6,412 nt of DNA from assembly GCA_017628435.1 (NCBI GenBank), contig JAGBZE010000084.1, positions 1 through 6,412 on the forward strand, given 5' to 3'. This stretch comes from Akkermansia sp. (lineage in GTDB: Bacteria; Verrucomicrobiota; Verrucomicrobiia; Verrucomicrobiales; Akkermansiaceae). Positions 1 to 5,993 of this stretch are shown here, piece by piece; position 1 is the stretch's first letter, and each line of letters starts with the position of its first letter. The position numbers and the translations under genes were made by a program. The notes under the pieces are model-generated. The model saw only the letters and a list, made by a program, of their open reading frames with translations, had not been told where the DNA came from and made no database searches.

Positions 1-116
1 CAGGTGGGTTGCCAGTCGTAGGGAGTGAGGGCACCGCCGGCAGGCGTGGGCAGGTAATAGGGCGCTGCGCCAGCTGTGCAGCAGAGGGCGGTCAGGGGAA
101 TGAGTGCTTTTTTCAT
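1..116 (-). CDS. Exported protein of unknown function (N-terminus only, cut by window edge)
   Basis: Reading the minus strand from an ATG at 116-114 gives 38 codons that stay open to the window edge. The N-terminus is a standard Sec signal peptide: MKK, then a short hydrophobic stretch, then A-G-A followed by APYYLP, so signal peptidase I would cut near residue 17. The two adjacent cysteines (12 and 13) do not sit in a lipobox, so I read this as a soluble periplasmic or outer-membrane protein and not as a lipoprotein. A purine-rich Shine-Dalgarno (GAGGGAG on the minus strand, around 122-128) lies about five bases before the ATG and supports the start. A promoter-like TTGCTC (151-156) and extended -10 TGCTATAGA (127-135), 18 bp apart, lie just upstream on the same strand. 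The visible mature part is too short to assign a family. Confidence 0.7.
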   Translation of the reverse strand, partial: MKKALIPLTALCCTAGAAPYYLPTPAGGALTPYDWQPT

Positions 117-320
117 GGCTGCTCCCTCTATAGCATGGCCCCCGCTTCATGAGCAAGAGGTTAGAGCTAACTGTTGTTCTGCAGGGAAGTAAGTACAATG
201 GACAAATGGTTAAAATTCCCTGCGCCCCTGGGCGCAGCAAGCTGCTTATTCTGCATTTTGCGTTCTGAAATCTGCATTCCTACAAATCATCATTTTGGGG
301 ATTTCCCCTTTGCGAATTCC
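117..320. other. Non-coding stretch between the exported-protein gene and queE
   Basis: I see no convincing gene here on either strand. It contains the 5' control region of the leftward exported-protein gene, a possible minus-strand hairpin at 221-236, and a short GGGG/CCCC inverted repeat at 297-308 just past the queE stop. The octamer TCTGCATT occurs twice (250-257 and 271-278), 21 bp apart, which may be chance. A plus-strand open frame starting at 174 runs on antisense to queE and has no ribosome-binding site, so I treat it as spurious. Confidence 0.6.
211..236 (-). terminator. Possible weak intrinsic terminator downstream of queE
   Basis: On the minus strand the palindrome TGCGCCC-AG-GGGCGCA (221-236) can form a GC-rich hairpin. 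It is followed after a GGGAA spacer by only four T residues (213-216 region). It lies about 85 bases past the queE stop and before the next leftward gene, a sensible place for a terminator. The T-tract is short and slightly displaced and the loop would be tight, so this is a weak call. Confidence 0.3.
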
Positions 321-986
321 TCAGACTCCCTTTTTATTATCCCAGAGGCTGAGGTGCAGGCGGTCGCCCAGGCGGACACCGTGTTGCAGGCACATTTCGA
401 CTACTGCGGGGCGGGCGGTTTCCAGCTCGGCGCGGGTGGTGGCGCAGGGCATGAGGATGATGCGTTGGCGTGGAAGCCCCAGGGCGGCGATATCGGCCCA
501 GTCTGCTTCCTGCTGTACCACGAATTTGAACCATGCGTTCTGCAGCCCGGCAAAGAAGCGCAGGCTTTCTGCGGGCAGGGTATCGCACCCGGGGTTGCCG
601 GAGTGGTGGAGCTTGGGGGATACGTTCCACTGGTTGATGCGCTGTGCCAGGGCGGGGGAGGGGATGATGGTGCCGTTGGTTTCCACCTCGATGTGGGTAT
701 TGGCGGGCAGAAGCCGGAGCAGCGCTTCCAGCTCAGCTTGTTGCAGCAGGGGCTCGCCGCCGGTTATGACAAGCGAATCGCAGGAATATGAGGCAATTTT
801 TTCGGCTGTTTCGGCAGCGGTGCACTCAATGCCATTTCGCCATGAGTGCTTGGTATCACACCACTTGCATTTAAGATTGCAGCCTGCCAGCCGCAGGAAG
901 ACAGCGGGTGTGCCGCAGCGGGTTCCTTCACCTTGCAGAGAGTAAAATAGCTCGGGGGCAGATTTCAGGCGTGCAATGCTCAACAT
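321..986 (-). CDS. queE: 7-carboxy-7-deazaguanine synthase QueE (radical SAM)
   Basis: This 221-residue protein carries the QueE signature in the right order. The N-terminal FYSLQGEGTRCG (14-25) is the family's substrate and SAM-region motif. Cys36, Cys40 and Cys43 form the CX3CX2C motif that binds the 4Fe-4S cluster, followed by D44-T45. TGGEPLLQ (75-82) is the SAM-binding GGE motif. VETNGT (101-106), SPKL (123-126), FKFVV (153-157) and LMP (178-180) are further conserved strands, and the C-terminus (DRLHLSLWDNKKGV) is typical of the family. QueE converts 6-carboxy-tetrahydropterin to 7-carboxy-7-deazaguanine in the cytoplasm, the committed ring contraction toward preQ0, queuosine and related deazapurines. 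Length is normal. The ATG at 986 gives the usual close spacing to the YSxQGEG motif; I see no Shine-Dalgarno before it. No other queuosine gene is visible; it is divergent from the phosphatase gene. Confidence 0.95.
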   Translation of the reverse strand: MLSIARLKSAPELFYSLQGEGTRCGTPAVFLRLAGCNLKCKWCDTKHSWRNGIECTAAETAEKIASYSCDSLVITGGEPLLQQAELEALLRLLPANTHIEVETNGTIIPSPALAQRINQWNVSPKLHHSGNPGCDTLPAESLRFFAGLQNAWFKFVVQQEADWADIAALGLPRQRIILMPCATTRAELETARPAVVEMCLQHGVRLGDRLHLSLWDNKKGV

Positions 987-1057
987 GGTATGCTAGTATT
1001 CACAGTGACATGGATGTAAATACCAGAATTGGCGAGGATGGTCAACCGGAATCTGCA
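987..1057. promoter_or_regulatory. Divergent intergenic region between queE and the phosphatase gene
   Basis: This short gap must hold control elements for both directions if the two genes are independently transcribed. A plus-strand -10-like TATGCT sits at 989-994 but has no good -35 at normal distance. On the minus strand TTTACA (rc of 1015-1020) resembles a -35, but the best partner TAGCAT (rc of 990-995) is 19 bp away and would put the start of transcription inside queE's first codon. Neither assignment is firm. If the phosphatase starts at the earlier ATG (1010), the gap shrinks to 23 bp. Confidence 0.35.
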
Positions 1058-1543
1058 ATGCAGGGGTTCCGTGTGCTTTTTGTGTGCCTGGGCAATATCT
1101 GCCGCTCGGTGGCCGCGGAGATGACGTTTAATGCTGCGGTTCAGGCGGCCGGCCTGGCCGACCATGTGGAGGCTGATTCCTGCGGAACGGCCAATTACCA
1201 TGTGGGCCAGAAGCCGGATGCCCGCATGCTTGCTGCTCTGGAACGTGCTGGTTTTGCGTATAATGGCCACCGCGGACGCCAGTTCTCCCGCCGTGATTTC
1301 GTGGATTTTGACTTGATTGTGCCGCAGGATAATAACAATTACGAGGATGTTATCCAGATGGCCACCAGCCCGGAGGAAATGGCCAAGGTGGTGCCGATGA
1401 GTGCCTGGTTTGCGGATGATAGTCCGCTGCACGAGGTGCCGGATCCCTACTACGGCAATACGAGGGATTTTGATGATGTGGTGCATCTGCTGGCTGGTGC
1501 TACTCAGCAGATGGCCAATGATATTGCCCGCGCAGAATCGTAA
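1058..1543 (+). CDS. Low-molecular-weight protein tyrosine phosphatase
   Basis: With the start at 1058 the protein has 161 residues, the normal size for the family. The P-loop CLGNICRS (10-17) is a perfect C-X5-R-S: Cys10 is the nucleophile and Arg16 binds phosphate. The general-acid loop is VPDPYYG (127-133) with Asp129. SCGTANYHVGQKPD (41-54) and the DFVDFDLIV strand (80-88) match conserved secondary elements, although the usual Met-Asp after that strand reads PQD here and the common RSPMAE reads RSVAAE. Such enzymes remove phosphate from protein tyrosines, often on BY-kinases controlling capsule or exopolysaccharide; some act on arginine phosphate. The frame is open upstream to 908, with another ATG at 1010. 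I chose 1058 because the catalytic fold begins three residues later; neither start has a clear Shine-Dalgarno. First gene of a plus-strand cluster; the next begins 21 bp downstream. Confidence 0.93.
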   Translation: MQGFRVLFVCLGNICRSVAAEMTFNAAVQAAGLADHVEADSCGTANYHVGQKPDARMLAALERAGFAYNGHRGRQFSRRDFVDFDLIVPQDNNNYEDVIQMATSPEEMAKVVPMSAWFADDSPLHEVPDPYYGNTRDFDDVVHLLAGATQQMANDIARAES

Positions 1544-1553
1544 CCAATATACC
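1524..1553 (+). promoter_or_regulatory. Possible internal promoter before the small lipoprotein gene
   Basis: TTGCCC (1524-1529) and TATACC (1548-1553) are separated by 18 bp and each match the sigma-70 consensus at four of six positions. A second TATA-like run, TATATAC, follows at 1554-1560. Transcription would start about five bases before the ATG at 1565, giving a nearly leaderless mRNA, which would fit the absence of a Shine-Dalgarno there. The gap is locally AT-rich, so a chance match is quite possible. Confidence 0.3.
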
Positions 1554-1564
1554 TATATACAACG

Positions 1565-2011
1565 ATGAAAAAGCTTCTTTGCAGTGCAGCGCTTCTGGTC
1601 GTGGCGGCTCTTGCCTCCTGCCATGTGACCGGTTCGGTGAGTGAGGAATCGGTGGCGGAGATGCTGGAGTCCCCCAAGCTGGCGGTGACTCCGTTCCAGC
1701 CGGCCTGGCTGGATGAGGAGGGCCGCAGTATCTGGCCGCTGAGCGAGACCGACCGTTTGGCTGTGTGCGGTATTCTTCGCGCCGGCAGCGGGCGAGATGT
1801 GCCGGAGCTGGCCTACCAGACAGACGATGAACATGCTCCGCTGGTGCAGAATCGGTTTTATATCTATGGTTCCAATGGCCAGTGCCTGGCCGGAACGGTG
1901 ATGAATGACCGTGTAGTGATGCATGATGTGGTGCTTTCCGTGGCTGGTGAACAGGCTCTCTACAAGATTCTGAAGCCGTATCTGAAGAATATATTTACGG
2001 GCCTGTTGTGA
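1565..2011 (+). CDS. Small lipoprotein of unknown function
   Basis: The 148-residue product begins MKKLLCSAALLVVAALASC: two lysines, a hydrophobic helix and a lipobox LASC, so signal peptidase II should cut before Cys19 and the mature protein (about 130 residues) would be lipid-anchored in the envelope. The residue after Cys19 is His, so an Asp+2-type inner-membrane retention signal is absent. The mature part is mixed polar/hydrophobic, with Cys68 and Cys107 as the only other cysteines after the anchor, which could form a disulfide in the periplasm. An acidic patch TDDEH lies at 86-90, and the C-terminus ends in a basic amphipathic segment (KILKPYLKN). I do not recognise a family. No Shine-Dalgarno precedes the ATG. 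Its stop overlaps the start of the hydrolase gene by four bases, so the two are probably translationally coupled and may act together. Confidence 0.8.
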   Translation: MKKLLCSAALLVVAALASCHVTGSVSEESVAEMLESPKLAVTPFQPAWLDEEGRSIWPLSETDRLAVCGILRAGSGRDVPELAYQTDDEHAPLVQNRFYIYGSNGQCLAGTVMNDRVVMHDVVLSVAGEQALYKILKPYLKNIFTGLL

Positions 2012-2784
2012 AACGCTTCCTCCTGTGCAGTTTGTGTGCAGCAGTGCTGGCTTCCTGCAGCCAGCCGCAGTTTGCCGAGGGTATAGAACCCACCCCGCGT
2101 ACGGGTATCGTGGGGCGGCGCAAGCAGCTTCCCCTGCCGGCAGAGAAGGCTGATGTGGCGGTGATTTTTGTGGGGGGATTCACGGAGCAGGTTCTGCTGC
2201 ATTTTCGTGAAGTGTATGAGCAGACGCCGCTGCTCCCCTGTAAGGGGCGCCAGCTGCGTGCTTACTATGCGTGGGACAGTGGCACCGGCAACCTGCTGTT
2301 TCACAGTACCTGGAAGCTGCAGCGCGATTTGCGTGCTTTCCTGGCAGTGAATCCGCAGGCAGATGTGGTGCTGCTGGGGCATAGCTACGGCGGCTCTGCC
2401 ATTATGGATGCGCTGCGGCAGATTGAGGATGTGCCGCATACCGGCAAGGTGCTGGTGGTGACACTGGATCCCGTGAGCCGCCGGGAGCGTTCCAAACCCC
2501 GGGAGCGAGCCGCCATGGTGGATTACTGGGTGAATGCCTATTGCTCTCCCTACCGCAATGTGCGCGATGTGGCAGCCTGGGTGGGTGGACCCTGGGGTGA
2601 GTGTCCGCAGGCGGATGCCAATGTGGCGTTCTCCGGCAAGGAGCGCGATGAGGATGGCCGCCGCTATGCACATGTGTACCCGGAGCCCATGTTCCGGGAA
2701 ACTCCGGAGGAGGGCGGAAAGTCCCCCTACGAGTTGCTGCTGGATGCCTGTGAACGTCTGAATATTGGCTTGAAGCATGAATGA
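2008..2784 (+). CDS. Lipoprotein alpha/beta hydrolase (esterase/lipase-like)
   Basis: The gene starts at a GTG inside a GTGA overlap with the previous stop, so translation is probably coupled. The 258-residue product has a lipoprotein signal with lipobox LASC and anchor Cys17. The hydrolase core follows: VAVIFVGGFTE (50-60) resembles strand beta3 and the oxyanion-hole region, and VVLLGHSYGG (120-129) is the nucleophile elbow G-H-S-Y-G with Ser126. Candidate partners are Asp154 in VTLDPVS and His222 in YAHVYPEP, in the right order for a Ser-Asp-His triad. It would hydrolyse an ester, amide or thioester in the envelope; the substrate cannot be told from sequence. C-terminal residues 218-258 lack a transmembrane or sorting signal. 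Specific lipase, acyl-esterase or peptidase names are not justified. The next gene overlaps its end by eight bases. Family confident, function open. Confidence 0.85.
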   Translation: MKRFLLCSLCAAVLASCSQPQFAEGIEPTPRTGIVGRRKQLPLPAEKADVAVIFVGGFTEQVLLHFREVYEQTPLLPCKGRQLRAYYAWDSGTGNLLFHSTWKLQRDLRAFLAVNPQADVVLLGHSYGGSAIMDALRQIEDVPHTGKVLVVTLDPVSRRERSKPRERAAMVDYWVNAYCSPYRNVRDVAAWVGGPWGECPQADANVAFSGKERDEDGRRYAHVYPEPMFRETPEEGGKSPYELLLDACERLNIGLKHE

Positions 2785-3325
2785 GGCCCCCTGGAAGGAA
2801 CTTGAAGCAGGCTGCGCAGCCCTGCAGGAGCTGCGCTCTGATGTGCGTGGCGAGGTGTATGCCGGTGCCCATATTCTGGGGGTGCTGGAGCTGGGCGAGG
2901 GCTCAGTGGTGCTACCCGGCACGGTGATTGAGGGGCATGTGCGCATTGGGCGCGATTGCCGTATCGGCCCGAATGCTTATCTGCGCGGTGAAACCAGCAT
3001 TGGCGATGGCTGCGTGATTGGCAATGCCGTGGAGGTGAAGAGTAGTCTGCTGGGGAACAAGGTTTTTGTGTCGCACCTGTCCTACATCGGCGATTCCATC
3101 ATCCGGGATGATGTGAATGTGGGCGGCGGGTGCATTTTCTCCAATTTCCGGCATGATGCCGGTGAAATACGCATGCCGTGGCAGGGCGAGCTGCAGCCTA
3201 CAGGCCGTATCAAACTGGGCTGCCTGGTGGGTGAGCACTGCCGCATTGGCTGTAAGTGCGTTATTCTACCGGGGCGTGTGTTGCAGCCCGGCACATGGAC
3301 TGAGCCCGGCAGCGTGGTGCGCTGA
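2777..3325 (+). CDS. Left-handed beta-helix (hexapeptide) acetyltransferase, GlmU C-domain-like
   Basis: This 182-residue protein is almost entirely hexapeptide repeats of a left-handed beta-helix (about 27-182). It resembles the acetyltransferase half of GlmU and of archaeal-type sugar-1-phosphate nucleotidyltransferases: VEVKSSLLG (85-93), SHLSYIGDS (99-107), VNVGGGC (113-119), SNFRHD (122-127), TGRIKLGCLVGEHCRIG (142-158). Residues matching E. coli GlmU Arg333, Lys351, His363, Tyr366, Asn377 and Asn386 appear as Arg70, Lys88, His100, Tyr103, Asn114 and Asn123 at identical spacing; the Lys392 position is not conserved. No nucleotidyltransferase domain is present. The PW-containing N-terminal segment recalls stand-alone proteins annotated as UDP-GlcNAc pyrophosphorylase-related in Verrucomicrobiota and Bacteroidota. 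Likely role: cytoplasmic acetyl-CoA-dependent acetylation of an amino-sugar phosphate; the acceptor is inferred. Its ATG overlaps the hydrolase's end by eight bases, implying coupling. Last gene of the cluster. Confidence 0.88.
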   Translation: MNEAPWKELEAGCAALQELRSDVRGEVYAGAHILGVLELGEGSVVLPGTVIEGHVRIGRDCRIGPNAYLRGETSIGDGCVIGNAVEVKSSLLGNKVFVSHLSYIGDSIIRDDVNVGGGCIFSNFRHDAGEIRMPWQGELQPTGRIKLGCLVGEHCRIGCKCVILPGRVLQPGTWTEPGSVVR

Positions 3326-3336
3326 GGCTTGCGCGC

Positions 3337-5985
3337 TTATTGCTTCTGCGCGTTGCGCTCCAGGATGAGACGGAACCCTATGGTGGGGCGGTGTGAATCT
3401 GCCGGGTGCGGAGTGCGGCGGTGGGAGCTGAGCTGCCCGGGGCGGAAGGAGGTGTAGTCGCCGCCGCGGGTGACCCCGTAGTTGCGGAAATGGAAGTTCT
3501 GCGGGCCGCCATAGTCTCCGCTGACCCATTCCTGAACATTGCCGGCAAGGTCATGCAGCCCCATGGCATTGGGGGTGAAAGAGCCCACTGGGGCCGTGCA
3601 GGCAAAGTCATCGTGGTATTGAGGAATCACGTGGTCTGCCCGCACGCCGGGGATGGCGCTTGCATCTGCAAAGTTGCCGGTGTTGCGAGCCGGTGGCCAT
3701 TTCTGCCCCCAGGGGTATTCGGCTCCGGCCGTGGCGCGCACGCGCTGACGTTCATAGGGGTTCTGGCCGTTGCTGTCCTTGCAGCCTACCATGTAGCTCC
3801 ATTCCTCGTCTGTGGGCAAGCGGTAGGTATCAGTCTCCTCAATGAGCCCGTTGTTGCGTTCCTGCCGGGTGAGCCAGGAGGCAAAGGTCTCTGCCTCTGT
3901 GCGCGATACATTGACCACTGGGTGGTGTTCGTTCTGTTCGAAGTTGACGGACTCTGGTTCGTTTGCTCCGGTCTCCTGGCAGTAGCGCCGGAAATCGGCT
4001 ACGCGCACTTCGGTGGCGCCGACCAGCAGATTCGTGCGCAGGGGCAGGAAGCGGAGGCCCATGCTGTTAATCCACTCTGCACCGAAATTTACCGAATGAT
4101 TCGGCTGCAGGTGCAGGTTCAGCACAAGATCTTTGGGCGAAAGTCCGCTTCGGCGTACGGTAGAGTAGCCCGGCAGGCGCACCTCCAGGTAATAAGGAGC
4201 CAGCGGAATGCTGATGGACTGCATGGGGGTGATACCCAGCGGCATGCCGTTGAGCATGACGCTGGCTCCAGAGGGATTGGTGTAGATGCTGACCGGGGTT
4301 TTCTGCACCAGTACGGTGCAGAGCCGGTAACCGCACAGATCCGGGCCGGCCGCTGTGCCGGACTCCGGGCGGGCGATGAGAGAGTGATCGCGCCCGATGG
4401 TGCCGGCTTTCTCGCACTGCCGGGTGAGCCAGAGAGTGAAGGCGCTGATGGCCTCCTGAGAGGTGAGCAGTTGGCCATCGGCCTCCTGCGCGGAGAATTT
4501 GCTTGCTGCCTGGGGTTCTGCCTGCAGGAATTCCCGGAATTGCGCCACGGATACCGGGGTGGTGGCCTCGTGTACTCCGCCGGCCGGGCGATACCGGGTT
4601 CCCTGCGCATCGGTCCAGGGGTCACCTGTGCGCGGCGGGCAATAGGGGCGTAATTCTCCACCCAGGGTAAGCAGGTCTCCCGGTGGTATAATGCCACTCA
4701 CATGAGAATCTGCATAGCCTTCCTTTCTCAGCACAAAGGCGATGTGCTTTCCTGTTTCTTCCGTTATGGGGCCGTAGGGGGTTTCCTCCAGGTAGACGCC
4801 GTCCTCTGTATAAATGGAGGCACCTGCCGGCACGCTGCCTACAAAGTACTGGCCGTGCTGGGGGATGGGGGCAGGGGGTGGCTCCGTCCTGGGTTCCGGG
4901 GCGGGGGGTGTGGGCGGCGCTTGAGGTTCGCTTGTCTTCAGGGCCTCGATAGCGTTGCTGATGCGATGCGGCATGTCCTGCGGCAGAAACAGGCAGACGG
5001 TGCCGCAGAGGGCTCCCAGTATGAGTGTGCAGATGCCGCCGCGAATCAGTTTGCGCTGCAGGGAACGCTGCCTCTTGCGGCGGATGGCTGCATCGTCCCG
5101 CAGACGCTCCAGCTTTTCTGCCAGTTGTTTGGCGTTGACAATGGTGTCATGGTGTACCTGGGGAGAGGCTGCGGAGCAGATGATGTTGTTGAACTCAACC
5201 CATCGGCGGTGGGAGGCGCCCTCGGGAAGCTCCGTCGGCAGGGAAGGGAAGTTCAGCCGATCCATGCCTGTAGCCATTTCGTACAGCACCTTGGCCAGTG
5301 CATAGACATCTGCGCGCGGGGTTCCGGGACCCTCCGGGGGAATGTAGCCTTCTGTGCCCACCAGGCTGCGCTGGTTGCTGTGCGCCACAAGGCCGGCATC
5401 TGCCAGCTTGACTCGCCCGTTGATGAAGATGACGTTGGTTGGTTTGACATCCCGGTGGGTCAGTTCCTGGGCATGCAGCCCGGCCAGAGCGCGCGAAAGC
5501 TGACAGCCTACTTCCAGCACATAGTCCAGCGGCATAGGGCGGTTGCCGTATAGCTGCATATCGCTGAACAGGGTGCGTGGAATATAGGCATCCGGGTCTG
5601 TGTGGGAGCCGGTGTAGGCATCATCCGCCAGCTCCATTACATAGAAATAGTGGGGGAAGGCCCCTCCATACTGCCCGATGTGCAGAATATGCACCAGACC
5701 CGGTATGCCGCGGGCGATGGGCTCATAGGTCAGCACGCCGTCGAACTCACGGATGAAGACCTGCTCATCGGCAAAGTCCTCACGCCACACAACCTTTACG
5801 GCGCGGTAGGCTCCGGTTACGGAACGCGCCAGCCACACTTCGCCATAGGCTCCGGTGCCGATTTTGCGCAGAATCTCATGGTCCGGCACATTGGGTTGGG
5901 TGCCCTCGGGACGCAGCGACTTTCTGCGCGGTGTGCCGCGCATGCTGCGTCGGGTGGGGCGTATGGCTGTGCTATCGGGCTCCAT
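3337..5985 (-). CDS. Transmembrane Ser/Thr protein kinase with PEGA and FGE-sulfatase-like ectodomains
   Basis: The 882-residue protein begins with a basic 35-residue tail. A Hanks-type kinase follows (about 36-295): glycine loop GTGAYGEV (43-50), Lys64 in AVKVV, candidate helix-C Glu80, catalytic HRDVKPTN (177-184, Asp179), the metal-binding motif as DAG (196-198) in place of DFG, GTEGYIPPE (210-218) and DVYALAKVLYEMATG (226-240). One membrane helix lies at about 315-335, then a Pro-rich linker (354-376). The predicted outer part has PEGA domain 1 (378-447), a shortened FGE-like segment (452-560), PEGA domain 2 (563-629, NPSGASVMLNG) and a full FGE/SUMF1-like domain (632-876) with YRLPTDEEW, GLHDLAGNVQEW and a final GFRL. 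The catalytic FGE cysteines are missing. It probably phosphorylates cytoplasmic proteins in response to envelope signals; ligand and targets are unknown. No Shine-Dalgarno; the promoter abuts the ATG. The 3' end is 11 bp from the convergent acetyltransferase gene. Confidence 0.93.
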   Translation of the reverse strand: MEPDSTAIRPTRRSMRGTPRRKSLRPEGTQPNVPDHEILRKIGTGAYGEVWLARSVTGAYRAVKVVWREDFADEQVFIREFDGVLTYEPIARGIPGLVHILHIGQYGGAFPHYFYVMELADDAYTGSHTDPDAYIPRTLFSDMQLYGNRPMPLDYVLEVGCQLSRALAGLHAQELTHRDVKPTNVIFINGRVKLADAGLVAHSNQRSLVGTEGYIPPEGPGTPRADVYALAKVLYEMATGMDRLNFPSLPTELPEGASHRRWVEFNNIICSAASPQVHHDTIVNAKQLAEKLERLRDDAAIRRKRQRSLQRKLIRGGICTLILGALCGTVCLFLPQDMPHRISNAIEALKTSEPQAPPTPPAPEPRTEPPPAPIPQHGQYFVGSVPAGASIYTEDGVYLEETPYGPITEETGKHIAFVLRKEGYADSHVSGIIPPGDLLTLGGELRPYCPPRTGDPWTDAQGTRYRPAGGVHEATTPVSVAQFREFLQAEPQAASKFSAQEADGQLLTSQEAISAFTLWLTRQCEKAGTIGRDHSLIARPESGTAAGPDLCGYRLCTVLVQKTPVSIYTNPSGASVMLNGMPLGITPMQSISIPLAPYYLEVRLPGYSTVRRSGLSPKDLVLNLHLQPNHSVNFGAEWINSMGLRFLPLRTNLLVGATEVRVADFRRYCQETGANEPESVNFEQNEHHPVVNVSRTEAETFASWLTRQERNNGLIEETDTYRLPTDEEWSYMVGCKDSNGQNPYERQRVRATAGAEYPWGQKWPPARNTGNFADASAIPGVRADHVIPQYHDDFACTAPVGSFTPNAMGLHDLAGNVQEWVSGDYGGPQNFHFRNYGVTRGGDYTSFRPGQLSSHRRTPHPADSHRPTIGFRLILERNAQKQ

Positions 5986-5993
5986 GTGTGCGT

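Noticed and set aside
250..278. Direct repeat TCTGCATT, 21 bp apart
   Set aside because: Only two short copies with no further unit and no promoter placement; chance is a sufficient explanation.
174..945. Long plus-strand open frames (174-791 and 295-945)
   Set aside because: They lie antisense to queE, which has clear family motifs; their products are low-complexity Gly/Ala- or Arg/Ser-rich and have no ribosome-binding site.
908..1057. N-terminal extension of the phosphatase to ATG 908 (or 1010)
   Set aside because: The 908 start would overlap the 5' end of queE and add 50 residues absent from this family. The 1010 start remains possible but adds 16 residues with no family support and has no Shine-Dalgarno.
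1960..2946. 328-residue minus-strand open frame opposite the hydrolase
   Set aside because: The plus strand encodes a lipoprotein hydrolase with GHSYGG and overlapping neighbours. The minus frame has His/Pro/Thr-rich, non-protein-like composition.
3358..4092. Calling the FGE-like domain a sulfatase-activating enzyme
   Set aside because: The two catalytic cysteines expected after RGG are absent and the domain is fused to a receptor-type kinase.
3406..5553. Plus-strand open frames antisense to the kinase (for example 3406-4653 and 4702-5553)
   Set aside because: They mirror a GC-rich gene with unmistakable kinase, PEGA and FGE motifs; their products match nothing I recognise and have no start signals.
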